64,000 nucleotides of DNA from Muscardinus avellanarius (GCA_963383645.1 OY726565.1:33336529-33400528); one strand, 5' to 3'. Numbered from the stretch's first letter, positions 23,191-35,263 are shown. Program-made: numbers and translations. Notes: a model not told the origin generated them from the sequence alone.

Positions 23191-24994
23191 GACTCTCACA
23201 TAAAGAAGAATATGCCAAGACAACAAAAATACAGAGCAAAGAATTCTGAAAACATGAAACTGAGGATCAGCGAGGAAACAATAAACTCCCACATCTCAAC
23301 AAGGGAGGTCACCAATACTAAGCTGCAGAAAATGCCAGAAGGAGAATTCAGAATTTTGATTTTCAATATGATCAAAAGCCTCAGAGATGAAAGCAGAGAA
23401 TGTGTATAGGAAATAAAATAAAATGCGGGTAGAGAAATTGAAGTCAATAAATGAATTAAAGACCTCAAAAGAAACCATCCCTGAAGGGATGGACCACATG
23501 GAAAATAAAGTCTCACTCTTAGAAGATAGAGAAGACAATAAGACAACAAGACCAGTACATCCAAAATATGTGGGATATTATGAAATGACCTAATTTATAG
23601 ATAATACACTGAAAATTATCTAGAAGCATAAATCAAGGCTATTAGAAACCTCTTCAGATAAATAGTATTAGAGAGTTTCCCAAACATAGAAAAAAGACCT
23701 TAATAGTCACATGCAGGAGACATCCAGAATACCAACAAGACAAGATCAAAGAAAAACTTCTCCATGCCACGTAATAATCAAAATGAATAACACTGAGTCC
23801 ATAAAAAAAAAAATCTTAAAAGCATTAAGAACAAAAAAATGGGGGGCATTCAGAGGCAAAACAGTAAGAATCAATACATTAGCCAGCACTAGAGAAAATA
23901 TTTTTTTAAAATAAAACAAAGAAGAAAAAAAAGTAAATACCAGAACAAGAGAAAGACTAAATTTCACCAGATGGGTAAATAAGTGAAAGAGAAATAACAC
24001 TATATCAAACAGAAAGTATAACTAAAAGGATAGGAAACAAAAATCATCTCTCAATAATAACACTGAATGTCAAAGGTTGAAACTCCCCAATTAAAAGGCA
24101 TAGACTAGCAATACAAATTAAAGAGTAGAATCCAATTATATGCTGCTTGCAAGAAACTCACCTTACTGGCAAAAATACCCATAGACTAAAGGGGAAAGGA
24201 CAGCAAAAGTTATATCATACAAATGGAGATTAAAAATAAGCAGGAGTAGCAATGCTTATATCTGACAAAGCAGACTTTAAGCTAAAACTTATAAGAGACA
24301 AAGCAGTCACTTCTTATTAATAACAGAAACAATCCAACAAGAAGATGTAATGATAATAAATATTTATTATACCCCAAATGTGAAAGGGCAGCAAAGAAAT
24401 TCAAATAGAAAAAGAATTAAAATTATGTTTATTTGTAGATGTCATAATCCTATATTTGGAAGACCCAAAAACTCAACCAAAAGACTACTAGAGCTGATTA
24501 GCAAATTCAGTAAAGTGGCAGGATACAAAAATCAACATAAAACAAATCAGTAGCTCTTCTATATGCCAACCAAAAATCCACTGGGAAAAAAAAATCCAGA
24601 AAACAATTCCATTCACAATAACCTCAAAACCAATACCTAGGAATATAACCAAGCAGGTAAAAGACCTTTACAGTGATAATTATAAAACACTAAAAAAAAA
24701 AAAAAGAAAAGAAAAGAATTAAAGATCTTGGAAGATGGAAAGATCTCACTTGCTCTTGGATAGACAGAATAAATATGACCAAAATAGCCATTCTACCAAA
24801 AGTAATCTACATAGTCAATGCAATCCCTATCAAAATGCCAATGTCATTCTTCACAGACCTAAAAAACTTAGTCATAAATTTCACATAGAGAAACAAAAGA
24901 CCTTCAATAGCCAAAGCAATTCTCACCAATAAAAACCATGCAGGGAGCATCACAATTCCTGACTTCAAATTACACTACAGAGCTATAATAATTT

Positions 24995-25212
24995 TTTTTT
25001 CTTTTTTTGGTGGTACTGGGGGTGGAACCCAGAGGCTTTATACCTCCAGGCTATACTCCCAGACCTTTTTTTATATTTTATTTGGAAACAGGGTCTCACT
25101 AAGTTGCTGAAAGCCTCACTAAGTAGCTGAGGCTGGCTTCGAACCTGTGCGATCCTCCTGTCTCAGCCTCCCAAGCGCAGGGATTACAAGCGTGCGCCAC
25201 CACGTCAGGCTA
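24995..25212 (-). mobile_element. B1-dID SINE, antisense, in L1
   Basis: TTGGTGGTACTGGGGGTGGAACC through CGCCACCACGTCAGGCT. Target-site duplication AGCTATAATAATTT (24981-24994 and 25213-25226). Confidence 0.94.
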
Positions 25213-25680
25213 AGCTATAATAATTTAAAAAAAAAAAAAAACCAGCATGCTACTGGCACATCAATGGAACAGAGTAGAAGATACAAAAACAAATCCACAC
25301 ATTTACAGCCAACTTATTTTTCAACAAAGGTGCCAAACACATACCAAAACTGGTATCCATTTGTAGGAAAATAAAATTAAATCTTTACCTCTCACCCTGC
25401 ACAAGAGTCAACTCAAGATGGATCAAAGACCTGGAAATTAAACCACAAACTTTAAAATTACTAGAGAACGGCACAGGACCAACACTCAAACACACAGGCA
25501 CAGGTAGAAATTTCCTCAATATGACCTCCAAAACTCAAGAAATTAAAATAAGAATTAATACATAGGATGGCATTAAACTAGAAAGTTGCTGCTTATCAAA
25601 GGAAACCATTAGGTGCCTAAAGAGAGACCCTAAAGAATGAGAGAAGATCTTTGTCAGCTGTCCCTCTGCAAGAGGACTAA

Positions 25681-26135
25681 TGTAGCAATGGTATTGATGT
25701 TGATTGATTGATTGATTGATTGACGGACTGATAAGTAGTTTCTCACATAAATGACAATGGAGTCAACCTGGCAGCTAGAGAGGCTGGAGGAGAGAGATGT
25801 CTCTACTCTACCGTGCTTCCACTAGCATCTTGTTTTTATTACAGATTATAATCAAAACATTTTAAGATATTATTAATCACAAGAAATAACAAAGCAATCA
25901 TGGGGTGAATGAGGGAATAACACCAAGGTAATCATAGATGAAACAGAGAAGGAAAGAGTAAACTAGGAAATTGTCGGGATCTTTGTTTATTGGTCAGGGT
26001 CGCTGGTTATCAGTACCATTTGGTCCTTGGAAACTTGTCTGCATGCAAACAATTCCCACTAGGGTGGGCAGTTTGTGCCCCTCCCAAGCCAGACCAAGGT
26101 GACCTCAAAGAAGATGACTAACAATGCTCCCAGCA
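25681..26135. mobile_element. Solo LTR of an endogenous retrovirus in L1
   Basis: A 455-bp insertion beginning TGTAGCAATGG and ending GCTCCCAGCA, the TG...CA ends of an LTR. It interrupts the L1 ORF2 phrase AGAGGACTAATATCTAGAA exactly, with a perfect 6-bp duplication GACTAA (25675-25680 and 26136-26141). A 6-bp duplication is usual for class II (ERVK-like) elements. No viral genes are present. It contains (GATT)n at about 25701-25722. Orientation was not settled. Confidence 0.82.
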
Positions 26136-27085
26136 GACTAACATCTAGAAATACATAAGGTACCTAAAAAACTCAACACTAAAAAATTAGCAACCCAATC
26201 ATACAATCAGCAACTGAACTAAATACACTTCACAAAAATGCAATGGCCAATAAATACATAAAAAGGCTCCACATCATTAACAGAGAGACACAAATTAAAA
26301 CTACACTGTTGATTCCATCTAAGTCCAATCAGAAGGGCAATCATAAAGAAGTCAAACAATAAAAGCTGGTGAGGATGTGGGGAAATAAAAACCCTTTTGA
26401 TTGCAAATTAGTATAGCCACTATTAAGATCAGTGTGGGGATTCATCAGAAAACTGGGAATAGATCCACCATGATCTAGCTATACCATTCCTGGGTATCTT
26501 CCCAAAGGGAATGAAATCAGAAAATCATAGTAATATATGGATATACATGTTTATAGCAGCACAATTCACAATAGCCGAATTATAAAAACAACCTAGGGGC
26601 CTATCAACAGATGAATAGATTATAAAATTATGAGATATACACACAATGAAATTCTACTCAGCAATAAAGAACAAAACAATGTCATTTGCAGGAAAATGGA
26701 TGGACCTGGAGAACATTATGTTAAGTAAGATTAGCCAGTCACAGAAAATAAAGGGTCATGTTTTATTTCATATGCAGAAGCTAGGGAATAATTGGGATAC
26801 CAGCTAGACATCAAGTAATAGAGGAGAAACTCCAGTGGAGCCAGAGAGGTGGTACAGAGGAAGGAGGGGGGAAAGAGAGGATAAATGAAGGAATGACTTC
26901 CATGACATTGCATACATATGTGAGAATACCAATATCAATCTCAATATCCTGTATGGGGAAGGGAAGGGTGGGGAGGAAGCCAAAGGAAAGCCCACCACGT
27001 GCTGTGTACAGGTATGTCAGTATCATTATGAACTACATTACAGTGTGAGACTATAATGCACCAATAAAAGTATAAAAAAGAAAAA

Positions 27086-27480
27086 AATCTCAGAAACAGT
27101 ACAACAGGAAAAAAGACAAAAGTTTAAAAGAAAAAAACTTTAAAACCCTCACTCCTCACCCTGTAAACACACGTGAGCATTACAGGGCAAAGGTAGAAGA
27201 GAGGAAGGTGTACACTTCATCTAACCCTAAACTTCTCTGCTGACATCCAGATTAGATGAGCCTGAAAGAAGAAAGCAAAATAAAAGGCAGCTCAAGGGCA
27301 TCCTGAGCACACACTCCTTACGTAGCAAGTCAGAGGGATGGGAATTGAAGGTGGGCCAACAAGTGTTCTGAGGGTTCTATGTCTGACTCAAAAGAAATGA
27401 ACAAAAGCAACAAGCAGAAATCAGTTCCATGCAGGAAAAGACACCAAGCAGCTGGGAGCTGGGGTGAAACAGGAAGGAAG
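27086..27480. other. Intronic sequence, nothing recognised
   Basis: An A-rich start (L1 tail), then sequence without a recognised family. Confidence 0.35.
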
Positions 27481-27900
27481 GAGTACATGATGGTTCATTT
27501 TACATCAAGCTGGCTAGGCCATGGTGCCCAGCTATGTGGTCAAACATGGGTCTAAATGTTGCTGTGAATGTGTTTTTAGATAGGATTAACTTTTAAATCA
27601 ATAGCTTTAAGTACAGTAGATTGTACTTCACAATGTGGGTGGGCCTGACCTAATCAATTCAAGGCTTTAACGAGAAAAGACTAAGGTTTCCCAAATAAAA
27701 AGGAATTTGGCCTCAGAAATGAAACATAGAAACTCTGCCTGAGTTTCCAGCATGCCAGCCTGCCCTACAGACTTGCCAGTTCCCACAATCGTATGAGCCA
27801 ATTCCTTAGGAAATCAATCTCTCTCACTCTCTCTCCAACAAAAGATGAAATTTGTTCATAGGGACCAATAGGCAGAATCTTGAACTAGAGGAAATTGGCT
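27481..27900 (+). mobile_element. Ancient interspersed repeat, family not named
   Basis: CATCAAGCTGGCTAGGCCATGGTGCCCAG, ATAGGATTAACTTTTAAATC, AATGTGGGTGGGCCTGACCTAATC and GAGCCAATTCCTTAGG...ATCTCTCTCACTCTC together form a phrase order that I recognise as a common old mammalian repeat. I cannot name the family with certainty. Confidence 0.5.
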
Positions 27901-28108
27901 AAGGCATGTAGCAATAAGACATCAAAGGTTCTTGGAGAGATGAACATGATAAACAATACATTTAGTAAAGATTATTTTGACACTTATAATACATGTAATA
28001 TGAACTAGATTAGAATATATTTGTAGAAACCTAGGTCATAGTAGAAAAGGACTCTGTAGGTCACAGTGGGAAAGAAGCCCACTTATACAATAAGAACACA
28101 GCAATTCA

Positions 28109-28288
<180 letters not shown>

Positions 28289-28365
28289 CTAAATGATGCT
28301 AACCATGAAAAAGAAGTAATTTAAATGTTTATATTTTAAATGATTAAACAGAAATAGACCATAGG

Positions 28366-28560
28366 TTGAGGTTTCTCAACTTCCGCATTATCAACATATT
28401 GGACTGAATAATTCTTTTATTGGGGGGGCTTTTCCTGTGCATTGTAGACAGAAAGCAGCATCCCTGGTCTCTACCTGCTGTGTGATGGCAACCATCATAC
28501 ATGTGACAACCAAGTATCTCCAGTCACTGCTAAAGGCACAGGAAGCAGGGCAGAGGCTAA
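28366..28560 (+). mobile_element. MER20-like hAT remnant near BCKDHB exon 3
   Basis: GAGGTTTCTCAACTTCCGC, CTTTTCCTGTGCATTGTAGAC, AGCATCCCTGGTCTCTACC and GTGACAACCAAGTATCTCCAG match the MER20 order. It lies 120 bp upstream of the exon 3 acceptor in transcript direction. Confidence 0.75.
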
Positions 28561-28671
28561 CAAAAGCCCCAGCTGCGACAGAACCACCAATTTTGTCTCG
28601 TCTTGTCCATGAAGAAAATGATGCCAGAGGAGTAGCAGAGTGACTTGCCAAGTCCGAAAGCTAGCAGCAGA

Positions 28672-29179
28672 GTCAGGCATGGTGGCATACTTGCAATCCT
28701 AGTACTTGGGAGGCCAAGACAAAAGAATTGCTGGGTCAAAGACAGCCTCAGCAATTTAGTGAGGCTCTCAGCAACCTAGTGAGACACTGTTTTCTAAATA
28801 AGAAATAAAACTGGGCCAGGCATGGTGGCACATGCTTGTAATCCCTGCACTTGGGAGGCAGAAACAGGAAGATCGCACAGGTTCAAAGCCAGCCTCACTG
28901 GCTTAAGAGACCCTGTTTCCAAATAAAAATACAAAATAGGTCTGGGAGTGTACCCAGAGGTAGAAGGATTTCCAGGAACCCCAGTACCACCAAAAACAAA
29001 CAAACAAAGGAAGGAAGGGAGGGAGGGAGGGAAAGAGAGGAAGGAAGGAAGGAAGGAAGGAAGGAAGGAAGGAAGGAAGGAAGGAAGGGAGGGAGAGAGA
29101 GAGAGAGAGAGAGAGAGAAAATTGGTCTGGGTGGGGGTGTAGCTCAGAGGTAGAATGCCTTTGGATTCAATTCCCAGTA

Positions 29180-29180
<1 letters not shown>
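28672..29180 (+). mobile_element. Nested B1-dID SINEs with purine microsatellite
   Basis: An outer element starts at 28672 and its ID half lies at about 29125-29180. A second element (28815-28998) has inserted into its central linker. The inner tail expanded into (GGAA)n/(GA)n at 29006-29118. Confidence 0.87.
29006..29118. repeat. (GGAA)n/(GA)n purine tract
   Basis: About 110 bp of uninterrupted purines on the plus strand, grown from a SINE A-tail. Confidence 0.96.

Positions 29181-29207
<27 letters not shown>
29181..29207. repeat. (CAAT)n microsatellite
   Basis: About 6.5 AATC units at the tail of the outer SINE. Confidence 0.95.
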
Positions 29208-29210
<3 letters not shown>

Positions 29211-29290
29211 ACACTAACAGAAGAACTATGACTCACATGCTAGGCTCCCAGGCCAGCAGTTTTCTTATACATTCTACATAGTAAGAATCA

Positions 29291-29468
29291 GCCAGGCAGG
29301 GGTGGTGGCGCATGCCTATAAACCTAGTACTTAAGAGTCCAACGTAGGAAGATTGCAGATTCGAGGCCAACCCACAGAAATCTAGTGAGATCCTGTTTCA
29401 AAATTAAAAAGAGCCGAGGGTATAGCCAAGTGGTAGAACACCCTGGGTCCTACCCTCAGTACCACAAA
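29291..29468 (+). mobile_element. B1-dID SINE
   Basis: GCCAGGCAGGGGTGGTGGCGC through CTACCCTCAGTACCACA. The tail became a purine repeat. Confidence 0.87.
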
Positions 29469-29469
29469 A

Positions 29470-29571
29470 AGAGGGGGGGAAGGAGGGAGAGAGAGAGGGA
29501 GAGGGAGAGGGAGAGGGAGAGGGAGAGGGAGAGGGAGAGGGAGAGGGAGAGGGAGGGAGAGAGAGAGAGCA
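29470..29571. repeat. (GGGAGA)n purine tract
   Basis: About 13 hexamer units GGGAGA, pure purine. On the minus strand it reads as long Ser/Pro frames that are not genes. Confidence 0.97.
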
Positions 29572-29954
29572 CCATCTGAGTTGCTGAAGTAGAGCCTTCC
29601 AAAGGTAAAGAAAGGGTCTCAAATAAGACAGAAACTTAAGACTCTGAAATGGAAAGGACACGAGTTCAGTGGAACACAGAGCAGGGAAAGAATTAGGAAA
29701 GTGGAAATTGTGAGAAGCATTATAGTAAAGCAAGAAAAATCAAAGAGGGGTTATCAAGCCCTTGAATCTAGTCTCATGAAGGAATCTAACAGTTTTATGG
29801 CCCTTTTTTATGGTGAGAAAAATAAGTCACCCTGCTCCATGCTTCATTCAACTATGCTGTCATTCTCAGATAGCATTCAAAATAAATAAAGGTCTAATCA
29901 GCCTCTAGCCTAGCTCTCACTTTCTCCTAAAAAAATATAACCTGCTTTTCACTT
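29572..29954. other. Intron 2 sequence, nothing recognised
   Basis: No repeat family or coding signal recognised. Confidence 0.4.
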
Positions 29955-30240
29955 TTTTATTTTTATTGGTGAGTTATAATCATACATCATAATGAAATTT
30001 ACAGTGATAGAGAGATACATGCACACCACACTTGGTGAGCTGCCCCCAGTTCCCACCCCATTCCCTCCCCTTCTCCATATACAATATTGAGATTGGTATT
30101 GATAATTTTATATATCTGAATTGTGTCAATTGAAGTGTTTCTTTCATCAAATCTCCCTCCTCCCACCCATCTCCCTCCCCTAGACCCCCTTCATTACTCC
30201 ACTGAGGTTTCTTTGTCTGGAGTTCCTGAATACAATAAAG
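29955..30240 (-). mobile_element. L1 3' end, antisense
   Basis: TTTTTATTGGTGAGTTATAATCATACATCATAATG then CCCATTCCCTCCCCTTCTCC is the reverse of the L1 3'UTR purine tract and terminus. Truncated at its 5' end. Confidence 0.8.
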
Positions 30241-30385
30241 TGTTTGTGTGTTTGTAGTAGTAAACCCACCCAAATTTAGAAAACATAACAAGATAACTGT
30301 TTATAACCATTTAATAAGATGAAGAACAAGTTGCCTATAAAACTATTTATAAGCCTTAAATTCATTATTCTTAAAAATCTGATAA

Positions 30386-30597
30386 GCCGAGTGTGGTGGC
30401 ACACGCTTGTAATCCCAGCATTTGGGAGACTGAGACAGGAGGATCGTGGTTTGAGGACAGCCTCAGCTACTTAGTGAGGCCCTTTGCAAATCAGTGAGAC
30501 CCTGTTTCAAACTAAAGAATAAAAAATAGGACTGGAGGTATAGCTCAAAGGTAGAATGCCCCTGGGTTCCATCCCCAGTACTGAAAAAAAAAAAAAA
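30386..30597 (+). mobile_element. B1-dID SINE
   Basis: GCCGAGTGTGGTGGCACACGC through CATCCCCAGTACTG and poly-A. AAAAATCT flanks both ends. Confidence 0.92.
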
Positions 30598-30695
30598 TCT
30601 TACAAGTTGAATCACAATGTAAAAAGTCATAAAATATGAAAATCAAGTGTTCATTTTATAAATAAATACTCAACAATATGGTATTTCCTGGTTTT

Positions 30696-30699
<4 letters not shown>

Positions 30700-30743
<44 letters not shown>

Positions 30744-31141
30744 GTACTGAAGACTGAACCTAAAGGCATTCTACTTCTGAGCTAAACCCTCAACTTGATT
30801 TTATTTTTAAACAAGGTCTCACTAGGTTGATGAGATCCTTACTACTTACTGAGACTGTCATCGAACCTGTGATCTTCCTGCCTCAGCCTCTCAAGTACTA
30901 ACTGGGATTACAGTCATATGCTACCACCCCTAGCTCATAAATTCACTTTTATTGTGTGTATAGCACTAGAGATTGAACCCAGGGGCATTCTACCTCCAAG
31001 CTCCAACCCTAGCCCCATTTTATTTTTTCGTACTTTGAAACAGAGTCTCATTAGGTTGCTGAGACTGGCTTCTAACCGGCAATCCTCCTGTCTTAGTCTC
31101 CCAAGTACTGTGATTACAAGCATGCACCACCACACCCAGCT
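30700..31141 (-). mobile_element. Two antisense B1-dID SINEs with (GT)n
   Basis: (GT)n of about 20 units (30701-30740) leads into one element (30741-30934). A second follows at 30955-31140. TCCTGGTTTTTT lies on both outer sides (30686 and 31141), so the block entered one target site and later grew. Confidence 0.87.
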
Positions 31142-31295
31142 CCTGGTTTTTTCTATATGTTAAAGAAACAGGAGCACATAGTAGGTATTCATCCAGAAAG
31201 TAGAATAGTAGGATTACACATACAATAAAAGTTAACTTAATGTACATATGCATAAGAACTAATTTGTAATGAGTAAATAAAATGTGTTAATAATG

Positions 31296-31508
31296 CAGCT
31301 GGGCATGGTGGAATACACCTGGATTCCCAGTATCTGAGAGGCTAAGACAGGAGGATCCCAGGTTCAAGGACAGCCTCATCAAGTACTGAGATTCTCAGCA
31401 ACCTAGTAAGAACCTGTTTCTAAACAAAAAAAAAAGAAAATTAAGGGTTAGAGGTGTAGTTTGAAGGTATACTACTTCTGGGTCAGATCTCCAGTACCAT
31501 AAAAAAAA
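31296..31508 (+). mobile_element. B1-dID SINE, 155 bp downstream of exon 2 in genomic order
   Basis: CAGCTGGGCATGGTGGAATAC through CTCCAGTACCAT and A-tail. It lies in intron 2 close to the exon 2 donor. Confidence 0.87.
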
Positions 31509-31665
31509 TGCAATTTGATCATTTAACTTTAATCATTTGATCATTTCATTTAAAAATTCCTGAAAGATATCATTGTTAATTATGAAACCCCAAACAAATA
31601 TTTTGAGCAAGACTTCAATTCTGGCATTAACACAGAATCTGCAGTCCAGTTCAAATCAAGGTTAC

Positions 31666-31743
31666 CTGCAGTAGGATCTCTGGCCAGCGAGATATCCAAC
31701 GCACTTGTTATTGACTGGAAAAGATTCATTTTCTGAGTTTGCC
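31666..31743 (-). CDS. BCKDHB: BCKDHB coding exon 2
   Basis: This 78-bp exon follows acceptor ...TTTCCACAG (last base 31744) and ends at donor GTAAC (31665-31661). It completes the split Gly codon of exon 1 and reads [10 protein letters not shown] then [15 protein letters not shown], before a split Val codon. The match to the human E1-beta segment that I recall is near-perfect, with conservative changes (Val to Ile, Lys to Arg) and one Asn to Ile. The segment lies at the start of the mature subunit, before the thiamine-diphosphate-binding region. Length and splice phase match the human exon. The donor is GTAAC rather than GTAAG/GTGAG, so slightly weak. It is 18.3 kb downstream of exon 1 and 3.4 kb upstream of exon 3. 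Confidence 0.95.
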
Positions 31744-31845
31744 CTGTGGAAACCAAAAGAAACATCACTTGAGGCATTGTAAAGTATGTAAAAAAATAAC
31801 CAGTTTCTTAACAATTGACTACAACTTGTTTAAAACCAAAGGTAA

Positions 31846-32053
31846 GCCGGTTGTGGTGGTGCACACTTGTAATCCCCGCGCTTGGGAGGCAGAGACAGGA
31901 GGATTGCGCAGGTTCGAAGCCAGCCGTGCTGGCTTAAGAGACCCTGTTTCCAAATAAAAAATATAAAATAGGTCTGGGAGTGTAGCCGGGAGGTAGAAGG
32001 GCTTCCAAGAACCCCAGCACCACCAAAAAAAAAATAAATAAAATAAAATAAAA
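31846..32053 (+). mobile_element. B1-dID SINE close upstream of exon 2
   Basis: GCCGGTTGTGGTGGTGCACAC through CCAGCACCACC and an (AAATA)n tail. It lies about 100 bp from the exon 2 acceptor, antisense to BCKDHB. Confidence 0.9.
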
Positions 32054-32235
32054 TGTAGATTAAAAATATAAACAAGATAAACCACTACCCAAACTAACCT
32101 TTTGGAAGAGAGAATCAATCCAAATTATGAAAATAAAAGATGAAAAAGGAGATATTACCACCAACAGTGTAGAAATCCAGAGGGTTACCAGAGACTACTT
32201 TGAAAAACTATACTCCAACAAAATGAAAAATCTGA

Positions 32236-32445
32236 GCCGGGCGTGGTGGCGCATGCTTGTAATCCCTGCGCTTGGGAGGCTAAGATAGGAGGATTGCACA
32301 GGTTTGAAGACACCATCAGTTGGCTTAAGAGACCCTATTTCCAAATAAAATATAAAACAAGTCTGGGAGTGTAGCCCGGAGTTAGAAGGCTCCTTGGTTC
32401 CATCCCTAGTACCACCAAAAAAAAAAAAAAGAAAGAAAAAAAAAA
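32236..32445 (+). mobile_element. B1-dID SINE in L1
   Basis: GCCGGGCGTGGTGGCGCATGC through CCCTAGTACCACC and A-tail. GAAAAATCT flanks both ends. Confidence 0.93.
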
Positions 32446-32861
32446 GAAAAATCTTAGAGAATTGACAACTTCCTAGATAAATACAACCTTCCTAAACTAG
32501 TAAAGAAGTAAAGAAGATATAAAAAAAATTAAAGCAACCAGTAGCAATCAAAAAGACTGAAGCAACAATAAAGATCCCACCATCAAACAAAAGCCCAGGA
32601 CCAGATGGTTTCCCAAGTGAGTTTTATAAAACCTTTATAAAAGAGCGAATCCCAGTACTACTCAATCTATTTCATAAAACAGAAAGAAGCAAGACTCTCC
32701 CAAATACATTCTATGAAGCTAACATCACAATATTACCAAAATCAAATAAAGACAGATCAAGGAAAGAAAACTACAGGCCTAAATCATTGAAGAACTTAGA
32801 TTCATAACTGCTAAATAAAATATTAGCAACATGCATTCAAAACCACATCAAAAAAATCATA

Positions 32862-32967
32862 AGCCAGGCAGTGGAGCATGCATATAATCCCAGCATTCGG
32901 GAAACTGAGACAAAAGGATCACAGTTCATGGCCAGCCTCAGCTACTTAGTGAGGACCTCTGCAACCA
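32862..32967 (+). mobile_element. B1-dID SINE, left monomer only, in L1
   Basis: AGCCAGGCAGTGGAGCATGC ends abruptly at CTCTGCAACC where the L1 resumes. Confidence 0.82.
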
Positions 32968-34078
32968 AAAGGTAGATCAATACATGGGACTACATTAAAC
33001 TGAAGAGCTTCTGTACAACAAAGAAAACTATCAAGAACCTCAACAGAGAGCCAACAGAATGGGAGAAAAATTTTGCCAACTATTCTTCCAACAGAAGACT
33101 AATATCTAGAATATACAGAGAATTCAAGAAACTCAGCACTAAGAAAACAAGTAACTCAATCAAAAACTGTCAAGTGAACTAAATAGACACTTCACAAAAG
33201 AAATTCAAATGGCCAATAAATGTATAAAAAAATGTTCAACATCATTAGCCATCAGAGAGATGCAAATCAAAACTACCCTGAGATTCCACCTAACACCAAC
33301 TAAATGGCAATCTTTCAAAACAAACAACAACAAATGCTGGTGAGGATGTGGAGAAATGGGAACTCAAATACATTGCTTGTGGGACTGCAAATTAGTGCAA
33401 CCACTTTGAAAAACAATATGGAGGATCCTCAGAAGAATGAGAACGAACCTACCATAGGATCCTGCAATACCACTTCTGGGTATCTACCCTAAAAATGGAA
33501 AGCAAACTACCAAATTATGCATGCGTATCTAAGTTATTAGTCACACAATTCACAATTGTCAAACTATGGAACCAGCCAAGATGTCAATCAACAGATGAAT
33601 TGATTATAAAATTATGGGATATGTACACAATGAAATTTTACTCAGCCATAAAGAACAAAATTACACCACTTACAGGGAAATGGGTGGAACCAGAGAACAT
33701 TATGCTAAGTGAGATTATCAGTCACAAAAAGTAAGAAATCAAATGTTCTCCCTAATATGCAGAAACTAGGGAAAAAAATGATCATAGGAGGAACTCTAGA
33801 CAAAAGAAGAAAAACCATAGATGAGCAAAAAAGGAGGCCTAGCTGGGGATGATTGGAGGGGGAAAGAGTAAAATTCCCTAATGTACATGATGTACATTCA
33901 CAAACATATCAAAGTCAATCACTAAGCCAAACATGAGCAGGAGGGAGGGGGAGGGAATGGGGTGGGAATTGGGAAAGGGCTAAATGAGTGATGTGTGCAT
34001 GTGTGCCTCTACCATCTTGAAACCAATTAAGATGTATGAGTACAATGCACCAATAAAAAAATTTAAAAATAATCAAAG

Positions 34079-34276
34079 GTAGCTGGTGCATGCTTGTAAT
34101 CCCAGCATTTGGGAGGCTGAGACTGAAGGATCAGGGTTTGCCAACAGCCTCAGCTACTTAGTGAGGCTCTTCATAACTCAACAAGACCCTGTTTCAAAAT
34201 AAAGAATAAAAAAAAATAGGGCTGGGAGTGTAGCTCAGAGGTAGAATGCCTCTGGGTTCCATTCCCAGTACTGCAA
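34079..34276 (+). mobile_element. B1-dID SINE after an L1 tail
   Basis: Starts AGCTGGTGCATGCTTGTAATC (first bases missing) through CATTCCCAGTACTGC. A (TTAA)n run of about 5 units follows at 34276-34297. Confidence 0.88.
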
Positions 34277-34297
34277 TTAATTAATTAATTAATTAAC

Positions 34298-34641
34298 CAG
34301 AGGTAGAAAGAGAGATACAGAATATATCATGTGGATTTACTGGATTGTTTACAATGATAGTTTGTGGAAGATACAAAAGTAATATAAACCAACAGAAGCT
34401 TGGTGATGAAGCAAAACTTACACATATTAGATAATTTTTAAACATGTAAAAAAAAAAAGAAAAAATATAACCAAGTGACTAAACATGTGCAGGCAAGTGC
34501 AGGCAATAAAAGCTATGTCAGCTAGAAAAGGTAAGAGTGAGAGCTAGATTGGTGGTCTAGAAAGACACCCTGAACAGGTGTTAGGAACCTAAGCCATGAG
34601 GAATGCTCATGACCAGTGGCTGTGATAAATATGCCATAACA
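34298..34641. other. Intron 1 sequence, nothing recognised
   Basis: No family recognised. Confidence 0.35.
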
Positions 34642-34848
34642 AGCCCAGTTAGTGGTGCACACCTGTAATTCTAGCACTTGGGAGGCTGATACATGAAGAT
34701 CGTATGTTTGAAGACAGCCTCAGCAATGTAGCGAGACCCTCAACAACTTAATGAGACTCTGTTTAAAAACAAAAAATAAAAGAGGCTGGAGGTATACCTC
34801 AGAAATAGAATATCCCTGGGTTCAATCCTCAATACCACTAAATAAATA
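34642..34848 (+). mobile_element. B1-dID SINE
   Basis: AGCCCAGTTAGTGGTGCACACC through CAATACCACT and (AAAT)n. Target-site duplication ATATGCCATAACA / ATAAGCCATAACA. Confidence 0.9.
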
Positions 34849-35179
34849 AATAAGCCATAACAAACAGTCACAGCCCATAAAATGATTTAAAAAAAAAAAA
34901 AAAAAGGCTACAGACACACTTTCCAAACTACTGGTGTTCAGAAAAAACAGTAATGCCATGCCTCAACCTGTCAGCTTCAGTCCTTCCTACTGTGTCATGG
35001 CTTAAGTAGAATCTCTACAAGCCAGTGACTATCTCCCAAATTGATTTTTTGGGGGAAATAAATGGAGCAATTCACATGACAACACTCAGAGCAAGGAGTG
35101 GCATGGCAAGTGCTAAATAAATGTTAGCTCTCTGTTCTTGGATCATGTCCTCCATCACTTCTGCATGATTCTTTGATTT

Positions 35180-35263
35180 TTTTTCGGGGGGCAGGGTACT
35201 CAGGTTGAACTCACAGCCTCACACATCCTAGGCCAGTACTCTACCACTGAGCTACCTTCTCAA
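35180..35263 (-). mobile_element. ID element, antisense
   Basis: GTACTCAGGTTGAACTCACAGCC then GGCCAGTACTCTACCACTGAGCTACC is the reverse of a stand-alone tRNA-Ala-derived ID unit with intact A-box and B-box-like parts. Confidence 0.78.

Larger units (their letters stand above)
23191..27085 (+). mobile_element. Old L1 with degraded ORF1 and ORF2
   Basis: ORF1 remnants at about 23210-23990 (MEGEF/MPEGEFRILIFNM, SLRDESRE, MDHMENKVSLLEDRED with frame breaks). The endonuclease region starts at about 24045 (ATAACACTGAATGTCAAAGG). A large deletion removes most of the reverse transcriptase. The sequence resumes at about 24400 (YLEDPKTQPKRL-like) and continues to the 3'UTR ending GCACCAATAAAAGTATAAAAAAG at about 27083. 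A SINE (24995) and a solo LTR (25681) are inserted. No intact frame. Confidence 0.88.
32054..34070 (+). mobile_element. Truncated L1 with internal deletion
   Basis: Begins in ORF2 before the reverse transcriptase (YFEKLYSNKMKN), includes the start of that domain (SPGPDGFPSEF at about 32600), then jumps from KII (32860) to the C-terminal region (32970, [17 protein letters not shown]) and runs to the 3'UTR end CACCAATAAAAAAATTTAAAAAT. The deletion also removed the 3' half of the SINE at 32862, so it postdates that insertion. Confidence 0.88.

Noticed and set aside
28794..29733. Open frames with Ser/Pro and Arg/Glu runs
   Set aside because: Produced by the GGAA, GA and GGGAGA repeats and SINE sequence, not genes.
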